Source of the DNA: Bathymodiolus brooksi
Lineage: Eukaryota > Mollusca > Bivalvia > Mytilida > Modiolidae
Direction: 5' to 3'
Assembly (NCBI GenBank): GCA_963680875.1
Contig: OY804579.1
Coordinates: forward strand, 16,445,506-16,509,505
Length of the DNA: 64,000 nucleotides
Below, piece by piece: positions 20,153 to 31,630 of the stretch. Every line of letters starts with the position of its first letter. Position 1 is the stretch's first letter. The position numbers and the translations under genes are program-made. The notes beneath the pieces were generated by a model. That model had not been told where the DNA came from, searched no databases, and saw only the letters and a list, made by a program, of their open reading frames with translations.

Positions 20153-21282
20153 TGTGACGAAATTGTAGTGGGTTAACAATATTCTAATACGACATGCGGG
20201 TAAATATTTCTTTCCCCTAAAATACAATTGTGCCTATTTATAGAACAAAGAAAGGTGAGACGATTTGCGTAAAATACATAAGTTATGGTTCTCTTTTATC
20301 ACTTATAAGCTTTGTTTGGTCCTAAATATCGTAGGGAGATACGCTGTACCTTGGTATTACATTTCATTTGCAAGCGGTAATGCATTATTAGCTTACGATG
20401 TCTACTTTCACTTTCAATTGTTTATGCAGTAGGATAATTACGGAATAAAAACGATCGGTTATTTCCGGAATTAGGTAATGTTTCTGATCCGACTTATATA
20501 ACATATTGAACCAATATTTGATCGATGACAATGCATTAGAAATTTAGTGTACAATGGGGCAATGCAAAATTAGAATACTGATTAGAGTTAGATCGAGATT
20601 ATTTTAGGTTAGAGATTATTCTAGTATATAAGTAAGTGTTTTGAGAGATTGCCAGTTCTGAATTAGGGCTCGAAGTGATAACTTCAAGAGATTAGAATTA
20701 CAGAAAGGTAATTAATAAATAGTTTATTCGCGATACTAAATAAGCTATTTAAAGAGTTGTTGGCTATTTCTGGATAAGAAGTAGGCTAATATATTCTTTG
20801 TGCCAATAGGTCAAGCCAAGAAGGACCCGGCAAGTGGCACCTCTGTGCTAGTGACACATTGGCCCTGAGAAAGAGCCAAGAGGCACTAGTCACAAACCGA
20901 TTACCTTAAATACCTCTGGAGTATAAGGGAACCCGGACAGCAGGTACCTTGGGCTGCTGGTATCCTGACTCTGCATAAGGGTCAGGGGACCTTCAGTCAC
21001 ATAACCTCAATAAACACAACTGACCAATTGCAAGGCCATAGGTCCCGTACCATCCGACCTCTAGTACATTAAGTTATTTGGCAATTAGGGGTAGTAGTAA
21101 AACTAAGGATAGGGTTATAATTGTGCATACACCAGGGGTTTAAGTACTTTTAGTCAGAAACGCTACCAAACAAAACCATTATAGAAGAACAGCAAATCCA
21201 GGGAAGTGACCTCGGTACGGACTCACGGGTACACGAGGTACCGTCTGGCGTGCAGGAAGTGGGAGACCCCCTGCACGTTACA
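20153..21282 (+). repeat. Right LTR, 1130 bp
   Basis: Begins TGTGACGAAATTG and ends CACGTTACA. Compared with the left LTR it has an additional 119 bases (20201-20319) and an additional 9 bases in gcattattagc near 20382. The rest matches almost base for base. A weak purine-rich tract (gaggcgtggg) precedes it. Confidence 0.93.
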
Positions 21283-23800
21283 ATATAGCCCTTCTGGATT
21301 TTTTCGACAAAGTCGTATACGATCGCTTTTGACCTACCTTTGCTATGGACGCTGTTGCCTAGCAATTTTAAAGATGAAAATAATTTCTAACGTTTTGATT
21401 GGAGAATAATACAAATTTGGTAGGATTTCGGAGAACGGAGTTAAAATGCTTGCAGTGATTTTCCGACTGTGTTTTTTGGGCCGAATATCGGCCCCAGTCC
21501 CAATGTGAAAAAACTTTGTCCTCAATTTCATGGGGGGAAATTCCCAATAGCGTGGTGATAAAATTATTCGTAAAAACTGGTTAATAAAAAAGCTTTTTCA
21601 AATGACATTTTCACGCTTATGACCTGGTTTCTATTTGTTTTGATTAACCAAGCGAAATACTACGCACAAGATACCGATAACCAGTACAGTATATTAGGTC
21701 GCTTGATTTGTTTACCGGACTGCGATAAAACTTCAGAAAATGAAAGCGGAAATCTGTAGTATTTGGAATAAATGTTTATTTAAATAAATTTAATATAAAA
21801 TTTTAATAAAAACAAGTGACTTCGGCCTGTAATGTCTTCCATACCAATATTTTACATAGTACTGTATATTACACATACATCGATTTCTTTTTCCAATGGA
21901 AATAATTGCAACTATAAGTAAATAAATGTAAAACAAATACCGAGCAGTTACATGTATCCAGGATTAATATCATGGTGTAGTTGTTTTGGTACATTTTGTT
22001 TAGAAAAGGTGATTATAGCAGCAAGTGGTGGCACAGTGGTTAAGATGACCCTCAAACGTTTGCCGGTTCAACAGGAATTCATTTGTTCTACAGTCATTAT
22101 AAGCTATAAAGTCTTTCTAGTAATTATTTTCTAAATTTTGAAATCTATATAGATATTTGTTTTATCCAAGCAATTCTGGTTTTATTTTTGCATCCACAGT
22201 AGCAAGTACTTGTTTATCAGCCACATATAATGCATTTCTTTGTCTTTTCCAATCTGAAGATTGTTCAACACTTAATCAAGTAAAGACCAGTTTGAACAAT
22301 ATATAATAAGTTAAAACTTGGTCATTCCTCAAATAGGTGTTTGGTTTTTCTGCTTAGGGATCATGATGCTCTTCCCACACCAACATTGGCAACAAACCTT
22401 TAAAGAAAAATACAGACAAAGTTAAATAAAAATGAATAAAAAGAAATGCAATGTTTACTACGTCCACCGGTTTTATTGGCAGATACACCATGAATACCAA
22501 AAAAAAAAGACTAATTAGATGGCATTTTACTAACATATATGGTATTCTCATGGCGGCTTCCAGCGACCCAGAATGAGGAAATGAGTGTTAATAATTAAAC
22601 AAAATTTTATTGTAAGAAACAATTTTTAATAAATGAGAATAAATATTTCCTTCGTTACATTTTATATTTCCTCATGCTAAGTCATGAGCAGAACTCGTGC
22701 AAACATTATTGTTTCTGAAAATAATACTGTATAATTTTGGACCAGTTGCAAGAAGACAAAGAATTTCAAGGATAAAAAATTTACAATCAATTGTACTCAT
22801 AGAAAAGATGCATGTCAACTTGAAAACCATTTAAATTTTTCAAGATTTAATCTAATCTAATCTAATCACCAAACAGATTAATATATTAATTTCAATTCCA
22901 TTGAAAATATAATTGAAAGATTTTTCTTGAGTTTTGCTCCTGGCTTTAACAAACATACAACCGGAAGCCAGAAAATGGGCAAGGATAGAAAAAACCAAAA
23001 ACCACACGCATAAAAAACCAAAAACAAACAAACAAACATAAAACAAAAAAACCCCAAACAAACATAAAACAAAAGCATTCCTGATGATCTGTCAGTTCAA
23101 TGAAAAACTGGAGCATAAACTGTACAGGGGCACACACTATTATCATGGTTTGTACTCCCCCCCTCCCCCCCCCCCCCCCATGAATAAATACAGAACCTAG
23201 ATTTAAACTGACAAAAACAGGAAGAAAAAAAAATGTGTTGCATCAAAGATACTTACAAATCTATACAACACTGACACATACATGTACACATATTAAAAAA
23301 CATATTTTTTTTTCCTTCTCCTTGTCTCCACTTTTACATTTATTTTAAGCAAAATAACACACCTAAATAAATTATAATTAATCAAAAACTAATGAAACTA
23401 TTTTAAAGCCCACCACCATTTTTTCACTTACATAAAAGAAGAGAATACTACAAAAAAACAAAAAATGCTGTATCAGTGAATCCAACCTAACTTTCTAACC
23501 ATTTGTCATTTATTTTCCATAAAATTACTTACTAATTAAAATTCATTTGTATTTTTTCATCCCCAGTCCCCTCAAAAATTGGTCCACCCTTAATTTGATA
23601 ATTTTTTTAAAATTACAATTCCCATACATTTTTATGACCTTGAAATTCTAAAATTTATTTCCACCTCTAGACAACGTTTCATAAAGCACTCGTCAGATTT
23701 ACATGCAAATAAGTTTCTATTTTGTTAAGAAATAATTATGTGTGCATAAATTTTACGTTGTGGAACGGTACTCTAGTTATCTGCAATGAGCATGGTGTTG
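21283..23800. other. Non-coding interval
   Basis: AT-rich sequence with simple runs (poly-C at 23158-23178, A-rich 22980-23060). Frames at 21952-22134, 22354-22551 and the overlapping hydrophobic frames at 22852-23146 follow low-complexity sequence and show no domain. I found no exon with good splice sites. Confidence 0.5.
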
Positions 23801-23806
23801 TCATAA

Positions 23807-23932
23807 ATGACCTATTATCAGAATTGTTATCGTACTGAATGTAGAAAGTGTTGGAGTGAATGGAAGAAAAAACAAAATCCTATCCGCTGCATGTTTTGTA
23901 AAGCTGGATGCAAATCTACAAATCAAGTTTAA
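23807..23932 (+). CDS. Short cysteine-rich ORF, unknown
   Basis: A 41-codon ATG-to-stop frame. It has six cysteines spaced C-x4-C-x2-C-x12-C-x2-C-x3-C, with a Trp-x2-Trp in between (KCWSEWKKK, RCMFCKAGCK). The spacing could bind zinc, and its composition is unlike the surrounding AT-rich sequence. I do not recognise the family. It could be a terminal exon (no upstream exon was traced), a relic, or chance. Confidence 0.3.
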   Translation: MTYYQNCYRTECRKCWSEWKKKQNPIRCMFCKAGCKSTNQV

Positions 23933-24708
23933 TTGGTATAATAATTGTAAGTCTTGCAAGTAAATAAAACAATAAAAAAAGAGTATTTTTTAATGCAATA
24001 AGTAACATATTGAACACAGGCATGCTGACCACCGATGTAAATGACACAACTATGCACATGTGTATATGTTACCAATTACATTAATATATAATAATTCGAA
24101 AGATAATAAACATGAAAGAAATGTGGTGGTACTGAAATCAACTGGCCGACCTTAAAAAAGATAACAACCTAGTGTGAAATTTCAGTTACCACTTACCTAT
24201 AAAATATGTGATGGAGGAAAGAAATTCTGTTTACTTTGTGAGATCTACCTGTACCCCCTCCCCAAACCTTATATTCAATTCAAAAGTGTAGGCTTACAGA
24301 GCTAAAAATCTTGAAATTTTAATTTTAACATAACCAAAAAGGGTACAAATTTCAACAATTATCTAAGGTGAAAATTTCATGAGAATTTATCATGGTTGAG
24401 AATGAGAGTGATAGGACAATTAATTTTTTTCTTGCCAAATAAATTATAAAGTTTCAGAGTTTTGGCCTCAAGCAGCACTGAAGAGACATAAATTGTTGAG
24501 ATGTGCATTTGGTGCACTAAATTGATATTGGTATATTGTGTTTATGTTTAAAAAATCTCCAAACAACAGAATCATCAAAATGGAAAGGATTAATCTTACC
24601 ACTGTACAAAAAAAATTGAAATTTTAATATGCAAATTTAATGTTTCAATGTGTGAATGGACAGACTGCAGTATACCATAATATGCAAGACAGACATAAGG
24701 ATAACTGT

Positions 24709-25072
24709 CTAATCCATAGCTTCCTCTGTAGTAGAGGAATTACTTGCTGCAGTGTTGTCTGCAACCAGCAATTTCTCTACTACAGATTCAGACACTTCAG
24801 TAAGCGAAGTGTCCCCTTCCTCATCAAAAATCATATTGTGATGAGGAAGGGGGTACTGTTGCCTTACGCTGTTCGACCAACACCTTCATGGCACGGAGTT
24901 TGCGGTTGAGCTTGATAACATAATCCTCAGTCTTTTAGTTCTTGCATTTGATGCGTAATTCATTAAAAAAGAGGTTATTTGCACACTTGTACAGCATCTT
25001 AGTCATTTCATGCACTTTTGCGTTGGTACAGTCTGCATCAAACGGACATTTTTGGATTTCTAAACTTTCATT
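24709..25072 (-). pseudogene. Exon-like coding relic, unknown family
   Basis: On the minus strand an acceptor-like site (tttgtttatgtaacag) is followed by a frame reading NESLEIQKCPFDADCTNAKV, then HEMTKMLYKCANNLFFNELR. It hits a TAA at 24935-24937 and continues in frame as KTEDYVIKLNRKLRAMKVLV. A one-base slip near 24840 leads to DEEGDTSLTEVSESVVEKLL and ends at TAG (24709-24711). The acidic, Ser/Thr-rich tail and balanced composition look protein-coding. The internal stop and slip make it a pseudogene or an assembly/sequence error. No family recognised. Confidence 0.4.
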
Positions 25073-25789
25073 CTGTTACATAAACAAATTCTTTGGTAAA
25101 ACATATAGAAATAATGTCATGACGATTGCAATGAAATGTCAATCAGCACCCAGTACTTTGAATGACACATTCCATTCGCTGCTCACCATTGTCCATGTGT
25201 AACAAAAAAAACTTTTCCGGAAAAAGAAGGAATTTAGTTCGACTTTTTAAAGAAAGTTATTCGTTAATATTTGTGGTGTTTTTCCATGCTTTGTCGACAG
25301 TCCTTCGCAGTTGACATTTCTGTCAAAAGGGGTGATTTGTTAACGATTTTTTCAGACTTCTTGTGGTCAGTTATAACGGTTGAAGTAAGACACTTTCGGA
25401 CATGGCCCTCGCATTTCTAATATTTTAAAAATAAACTTTGACGCTTGTAAAATTTCTTCAAAAGTTGGCATTTCTGTCAAAATGAATGTTTAAAGACTTT
25501 TTTCATAATTTCGACTCCGTGATATCAAGTAAATATGACCGTTATTTCACGGCCTTGTTTGACCTTCAAGTTCCTTCACGTTTCGGGTATGTTTATAAGT
25601 TATTTTCGACGCTGGAAATCCTTTAAAAAGTTGTAACTTCTGTCAAAATGATTTGTCTACTGTTGTATAGGTGTACCAGTTAGTAAAATTTTTCGGGAGT
25701 GTTAAAAAAACCGCCATTACTTGAAATTGAGGGAACAGGAAAGGACGAAAACGAGACTAAAGAGGGAACACATGATTTGTTTTCCTTCA

Positions 25790-25853
25790 TAGTTTAAATC
25801 AAATTAATGTATAGTTTAAATCAAATTAATGTATAGTTTAAATCAAATTAATT
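25790..25853 (+). repeat. 22-bp tandem repeat, three copies
   Basis: tagtttaaatcaaattaatg recurs three times in a row at a 22-base period. No other signal nearby. Confidence 0.85.
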
Positions 25854-26020
25854 TAAGTAATTTAATATTAAATGAATATTTCTGATGCTGGAATGAAATA
25901 ATTTTCGTGATAGTTATTTTTATTAATGTGTCTAATTCGCTTAAACGTTTTTGATAATAGACGTGACTGAAATCCAAAATTTTTAAAGTAAAATTTGTTT
26001 TTATTAAATTAAATTAAATA

Positions 26021-26115
26021 AATACTTACCATCATAAATTCTGAGTATATCCTATTGCGTCATTCTAACAGCCGGAAAACCCCTATAGGCTAAAAATAGC
26101 CTCCATTCGGAAACC
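26021..26115 (+). repeat. DIRS element 2 inverted terminal repeat, left
   Basis: Pairs with 30726-30818. Shared segments include cattctaacagccggaaaa and atagcctccatt. Confidence 0.85.
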
Positions 26116-26399
26116 ATCGGTTGCCATTACCCATCCTAGTCATAGCTTTTCTAGCAAGTAATTTAACTAGATCAGGGATGAAGGGGAGAACGGGTGGGAC
26201 CTATAATTTATGATGGTAAGTATTTATTTACTTTAAAAATTTAGGATTTTATAACAATAAATACGTTACCATCATAAATTCTGAGTAACTCAGAATCTAA
26301 CTTAGAGCTGAATCCCAGAATCAGAAGAAACTGGGGGAAAATTGATTCTTTGAGCAGAAACTATAGGCCCAAGTGAAAATAGATTGTCCGCCTGAACAG

Positions 26400-27675
26400 A
26401 CATAGATCTCAGATAATGAGATAAGAAAGAACTTTCACCTCTCCAAAAACCGGCAGATGTGATGCATTATTAAATAATGCCCAAGAAGATGCAAGAGCTC
26501 TAACATCATGAGCTTTGACCTGGAATTTGTCAAGTATAACTTGACCCGAAGATTCGTATGCAAGAGAAATAGTCTTGCATTTCCAGGTAGAAATGGTTTA
26601 AACAGAGATCAGCGACACCCTTCTTAATAGGGATAAAAAGTCTTTTATTGGTACTAGAACGCAAAGAAGCTGTCCTAGTCAAATAAATAGACAAGATTCT
26701 TACCGGACACAGAGAAACAGAATCAGAGTCTTGGGGCAGCGCTGGTATATAAATAGGCTCTGCCCCTTTATCTGGTATCTGGTTTTTGCCTAGAAAAGCT
26801 GGGTCCGTAAGCAAAGTAACCGAAGACTTGTCTCTAGACAATCTAAGGCAAGAATTAGAAGTAGAAAAAGCATGAACTTCACTTCGTCTCCTGCCTGAAG
26901 CAAGTGCCAATAAGAAACAGCATTTGTAAGAGAGAAATTTCAAGTCTACCTCTTCTGCTGGCTCAAAGGGTGTCAGGTTGAGAGCTGATAATACTAGACC
27001 TAGGTTCCATTGAGGAACCAAAACCCTTTGTCGTGGCCTTTTAAGACTAAAGTTGCGAACTAGAAGGGAAATAAACTGATTATTTCCGAAATCTTCCCCA
27101 CCAGAAATATGAATAGTTCGAGAGATAGCAGATATGTACCCCTTTACAATGGAAGGGGCAAGACCTTTCACCTCAAATAGGAAGACAAGAAAATCCGCTA
27201 ATTGTTGGACAGAGATTTTGAATGGATCAATCTCCCTTCCAACACACCAATCAGAGAAGATTGTCCACTTTTCATCATAGACGATGCTAGTTGATTCTCG
27301 CACTGACCTGGTAGCTGTTTCAGAAAAGCCTTTCTGTCTGAGATTATCCCTGACAGAAACCAAGCGTGTAGAAGGAGTCTTTCTGGAGAAAGATGAACTA
27401 CGCCCCCTTTGAACTGAGTTAGAAGATTTCGTTTTAAGGGAAGCACTAATGGTCTGGCACAGGACAGACGCAGTAGATTTGCAAACCAAGCTTGTTTTGG
27501 CCAAGCTGGAGCAATAACTATGATCCTGCATTTCTCTCCTGTTATCTTGTGAAGAACAGGGGCGAGAAATCTGAATGGGGGGAATGCATAGGCGAACATT
27601 CCATCCCAAGATAGGCTCATTGCGTCCACAGCATAGGCTCTGTGGTTCTGGAACTGGGGAGACGAAAGTTGTCAC
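26400..27675 (-). pseudogene. Tyrosine recombinase of DIRS element 2, frameshifted
   Basis: Open from 27675 to 26530 (381 codons), overlapping the RNase H frame at its start. The core-binding region (IVYDEKWTIFSDWC, QLADFLVFLFEV, VKGYISAISRTIHI) and the first catalytic Arg (ALASGRRRSEVHAFS) are in frame. After KKGVADLC the frame slips. The rest of the catalytic site reads KAHDVRALASSWALFNNAS (His and Arg of HxxR) in a second frame and FWRGESSFLSHYL (candidate Tyr) in a third. All catalytic residues are present, but they cannot be made as one protein. Confidence 0.85.
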
Positions 27676-29067
27676 CTTGAAGTTCAGATTCGTTGCGAAT
27701 AGGTCTATATTGGGATTTCCCCAAATGAAGAACTATAGATTGAAAGACTGCCTGATGAAGTTCCCGCTCTGTATTGACTGGTGCTAAGGACCTGGAAAGA
27801 GAGTCCGCAAGAACGTTCAGACTGCCTGGAATATGTCTCACAACCAGACGAATCTGGAATTGAGAGCATATGATCAGAACATCCTTGTCCAGCTGATACA
27901 GAGCGTAACAATGTGTTCCTCCCTGATTCTTCAGGTAGGCTACCACTGTTGTGTTGTCTGTTGCCAAGACAATAGATAGGGACTCCAGACAAAGTTTGAA
28001 ATGAGAAAGAGCTAACAGAACTGCCCTCATTTCCAAAAGATTGATATGATCTTTCTGAAGGGTGGAAGACCACATCCCTGAAACAGTTTGACCCTCCAGA
28101 TAAGCTCCCCATCCCAGAAGGGAAGCGTCTGTGAATAGGGTCAGACTGGGAACTTGAGATGCCAGGGGAAACCCTGTCATGACATTTTCCCTCTGCAGCC
28201 ACCAAAACAGATGAGTAGAGACGTCCTAACTGTACTACATCTGCTAGAGAGTTGAGAAGACCTAGCAGTTGTGAAAATTGACGTGCAGTGACTGATGTTT
28301 TGGCCAGAAAGGTTAGAATAAACTGACGAAGAGCCAAAAATTTCTCCTCTGGAGGAAACACAAGACCCAAGTCCGTCCTGAAATGTTCTCCTAGGAAAAC
28401 GAAATCCTGAGATGGAATGATCTCCGATTTCTTCCAAGAAATCAGGAAACCTAGTTCTAGGAGGTCTATAACTGTCTGGGTATGAGACAAAAGAATGTCT
28501 GAGTTGAGTTCCTTGACAAGAGAATCGTCCAGGTAAGAATGAATAATCTGGATAGATAGTGTATGCAGGTGAGCTGAGACAACTTGAAAAATTTTGGTGA
28601 AGACCAAAGGAGCTATGGCTAACCCGAATGGGAGAGCTCTAAACTGAAAAACTTTGTTGTCCCACACGAAGCGAAGGTATTTCCTGAAAGCCACAGAAAT
28701 AGGGCAGTGGAAATAAGCATCTGTTAAATCGAGCGATGTCGACCACAGTCCTGGGAGAATAGAAGCCCTGATGGACCTGTTGGTCTCCATTTTGAAATGG
28801 GGAACCACAAGGTAAGTATTCAAAATAGAAAGGTCTATTACTGGTCTCATCCCCCCCCCTTTTTCTTGGGGACCAAGAAGAGGCGGGAATAAAATCATGG
28901 ACCCAGGGAAGAAGTTGGAACCTGTTATATTGCTGCCTTCTGCAACAGAACAGACATTTCCTCTGACAGACGTAGACGTTTGTGAGGATCCGAAGAGACT
29001 GAAAAAGGAATGGGAGACTCCGACAGAGGTGGCAATTGTTTGAACTGAAGTTCTAGTCCCTCCCGAA
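27617..29067 (-). pseudogene. RT-RNase H of DIRS element 2
   Basis: The RT frame includes GGMRPVIDLSILNTYLVVPH, TSLDLTDAYFHCPI, FQFRALPFGLAIAPLVFTK, HSYLDDSLVKEL (YLDD at 28524-28535) and LGFLISWKKSEIIPSQDFVF. The RT frame slips before RNase H. RNase H (28180-27617) has LFTDASLLGWGAYLEG, LLEMRAVLLALSHF, LATDNTTVVAYLKN and NVLADSLSR, so all four acidic positions are seen. The C-terminus slips into the YR frame at about 27690. In the family these activities make the cDNA that YR integrates. Confidence 0.87.
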
Positions 29068-30744
29068 TTATCGACAGAACCCATGAGTCTGAGGTTCTCT
29101 TTTCCCATTGAGTTGAGAATTGACACAGGGATGGAAGGAAGAGGTAGTTCCCTTCCTTCTTGAGCAGTCGATAACGTACGAGGGGGCAACGACATAGGGC
29201 CGAGGACCAGACTTCTGAGTACCCTTAGAACCAGACTTCTGAGCATGAGATGTTTTAGAAGAATTGGCATACTGTTTGCGACGAACAACCTTTCTCCTTT
29301 TTGCAGAAAAAGTAGGTGTAGGTTGATAACCAGAAGATGAGGAAGCAATTGTTCTCTTCCCATCATTCAACCTGACATTAACGCGAACAGACTTAGGAGC
29401 CTTGCTAACTTCTTCCTGGACTTTTTGGAGAGAAAGACCAAACATTTTGTCCGCAATAGAAGATTTTATAAGTGAATCCTTAAGAGTCTCATTAACAGAA
29501 GATTTGTCAAGAATCTCACTCCTCTTGGAAAGAGTAAGGTTGGCGAGAGCACCCGACACAAGAACTTGGGAAGTTCCTAAAGCTTTATCAAGTTGTAACA
29601 AGAGAGACTTGATTTCAGCTATACCTTCACCCTCTAGGTCCTGAAGAATGGCACCAGTGGCAGAAAGATACTGTTCTGCCGAAGCAAGTACCTGTGGCGA
29701 ATTACGAAGTAAATTCTCCGACTTTGATCAAGTAGCCTGAGAAAGTCCAAGACCGTCAACTGGTTTTGATCCCAACAAATTAGACATGGCTTTGTCACAA
29801 GTTGGGACCAACCTTCCCAGAGTAGAATTAAAGATTTGGTAATCCTTAACATTGTAAACTCCTGAGAATGAGGTAGGACCGAAACTCGAAAACTTGGAAC
29901 CAGAAGACTGTTTGTCTACAGAATCATTACTAATACTATCATTAATGATTTGTAAAGCAGCCAACACATGGTTAGATTCTGGAAAAGAGTTATATGTAGA
30001 TGAACTCTCCCGAATCAAACCACAAGAAGCCTCAAAATTGGAAGAAAGCCTTTTAGGCTTAGGAGGAGAGGCAAAAGGTACTTTTGCTACGTCCCTCATG
30101 AGGGTGTAGACCCTAGACCTTAAGTTCTCTTTAGAAAGAGAAGTACTGTCAGTCTCAGGAACAGGAGAACCATCAACGACTGTCTGATGAGAATTTGTAG
30201 CACCTGAAGAGGGTACCCTCTTCACTGTCTGAGAGTCAGTAGAGTGGTCAGATTCCTCTTCATCGAGGAACACCCTCTCCTGACTACCAGGTGCCACAGA
30301 AATTGCATCATCCTCCCTGTCCACCTCATCTTCCTGAGACTCAGGAGGAGGGACAGGGTCCACTCTAACTTTAGTGGAAGATTCCAGAACCGAAAGCCGC
30401 GAGTTTAGAGAATTAAACTCGGCCTTCATGGAATCTTTAAACCCACTAAAAAACTCCCTTACACTGTCTAAAGGGTCCTGACTAGTGGGACACAAACCTC
30501 CAGAAACAGCCTGGTTAGGAGCTCCTAAAGCAGCTGAAGGTTGCCAAGGATTACCAACAACGGGGTACTGAAACATCCAATGGGGTCTATTCCAATTGTA
30601 AGCAGTTGGAAACCCAGTAGACGAGAGAGAACCACTACTGATAATGGGTGGTCTGGTACTGGGAAGATTGATGCCCATCGACTGACCAGGTACAGGATTC
30701 AGGGAGTTATGATTAGGATGGGTAATGGAGGCTATTGTTAGCAT
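29068..30744 (-). pseudogene. Gag-like ORF1 of DIRS element 2 with one in-frame TGA
   Basis: ATG at 30744 (MLTIASITHPNHNSLNPVPG). One frame runs through a Pro/Ser-rich region, an acidic stretch (ESQEDEVDREDDA), SRVYTLMRDVAKVPFASPPK and KDYQIFNSTLGRLVPTCDKA to a TGA at 29728-29730. It then continues in the same frame through LLRNSPQVLASAEQYLSATG and LLQLDKALGTSQVLVSGALA to a basic tail with AKRRKVVRRKQ. I place its start here, not at the upstream ATG at 31038, because 30744 lies just inside the terminal repeat and the homologous element 1 frame also starts near its terminal repeat. Confidence 0.75.
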
Positions 30745-30818
30745 ATAGGGATTTTTCCGGCTGTTAGAATGACGCAATAGGATATACTCAGAATGTATGA
30801 TGGTAACGTATTTATTGT
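30726..30818 (-). repeat. DIRS element 2 inverted terminal repeat, right
   Basis: Inverse of 26021-26115. It ends atgatggtaacgtatttatt, matching the block also found at 26250 inside the left end. Confidence 0.85.
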
Positions 30819-30830
30819 TATAAAAGCTTC

Positions 30831-31110
30831 TGAATGATTTTAGCTTTCTGAAAGGGTGCTCCCCTAACAAAATCGATAAAAAAATCACACAGACGTTTTT
30901 TCCAATGGGAGAATAGTTCCAGAAACAGCAAGTCCCCGTAAGACACTGATCCCCATATAAAAGTATGTTTGTATAGTTATTGTAAACAGTAAATATGTCA
31001 TGTGATTTGTTAAAAATAAAAATGTCACGATGTTGCATAATTTGTTAAGAAATTGACCAGTAACGATGGAAGCACGGATAGGAAATAATATGCATCCCCT
31101 TTTTTTTTCT
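30831..31110. other. Short non-coding spacer
   Basis: AT-rich sequence between DIRS element 2 and a Helentron-like 5' fragment. The minus-strand frame reaching 31038 is only an upstream extension of gag and shows no coding character. Confidence 0.5.
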
Positions 31111-31630
31111 TAGCTCACCTGACCCAAAGGGTCATGTGAGCCTTTGTCATCACTTTGCGTCGGTCGTCCGTCCGTACACTGTGCAATTACTAAAAATATT
31201 CTCCTCTGAAACCACTTGGCCACTTGAGACCAAACTTTGGTGGAATGGTCCATGGGTGATCCCCTTCCAAAATTGTGTCCGACAGTCGCGACCTCCAACC
31301 AACATGGTCGCTGTTACTAAAAATAAAAAAGGGGGATGAAATTCAAAAAATCTTCATCTCTGAAACTACTGGGCCAATTGGAACTAAACTTTGCTTAGTC
31401 CTTTGATGACCCCCTTTCAAAAGTGTGTCCGGCAATCCCGACATCCAACCAACATGGCCACTGTTGCTAAAACAGAAAAGGTGGATGAAATTTTAATTGT
31501 TTTCCTCTTAAACTACTGGGCCAATCATGGATTCAAGCTTTGCTAAAATAATCCTTTAGTGATCCTCGTTCAAAATTTTGTCTGACAGTCCCGTCCTCGG
31601 GCCAAGTTCAGTGGACGCTGTTACTATTTA
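31111..31630 (+). mobile_element. Helentron-like element, 5' fragment
   Basis: Begins agctcacctgacccaaaggg (a near-perfect stem-loop with gggtcatgtgagc), then cgtcggtcgtccgtccgt and three decayed core units (ctctgaaaccactt..., caaccaacatggtcgctg). No 3' hairpin terminus is found before the sequence becomes unrelated at about 31630, so the copy is 3' truncated. Confidence 0.65.

Larger units (their letters stand above)
13652..21282 (+). mobile_element. Ty3/Gypsy-type LTR retrotransposon, inactive
   Basis: LTRs 13652-14653 and 20153-21282 start TGTG and end TTACA. A 4-base duplication ATAT flanks the element (13648-13651 and 21283-21286). The interior runs gag, zinc knuckle, protease, RT, RNase H, integrase, which is the Gypsy order. 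No env-like frame follows integrase. The LTRs differ by about five substitutions and two indels (119 and 9 bases), yet the coding region has many stops and frameshifts. Confidence 0.93.
25979..30830 (-). mobile_element. DIRS-type tyrosine-recombinase retrotransposon, element 2
   Basis: Same order and family as element 1 but clearly diverged. The inverted terminal repeat pairs about 26021-26115 with 30726-30818 (ctgagtatatcctattgcgt). The left end again holds a second inverted structure (25980-26035 against 26205-26246) and a repeated accatcataaattctgagta. Gag has one in-frame TGA, RT keeps YLDD, RNase H keeps its acidic residues, and YR is frameshifted near its end. Overall less damaged than element 1 in RT/RH and more damaged in YR. 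Confidence 0.88.

Noticed and set aside
20030..21531. Small frames in and after the right LTR
   Set aside because: Within the LTR or spanning its edge. The same sequence exists in the left LTR without function.
22354..23146. Hydrophobic frames that look like signal peptides or membrane segments
   Set aside because: They arise from A/T-rich and C/A-rich low-complexity DNA read in sense of poly-Phe/Leu/Val. Overlapping frames look alike and no domain is present.
30745..31038. Upstream extension of the DIRS element 2 gag-like frame
   Set aside because: It lies in and beyond the inverted terminal repeat and has no counterpart in element 1. The ATG at 30744 is the better start.
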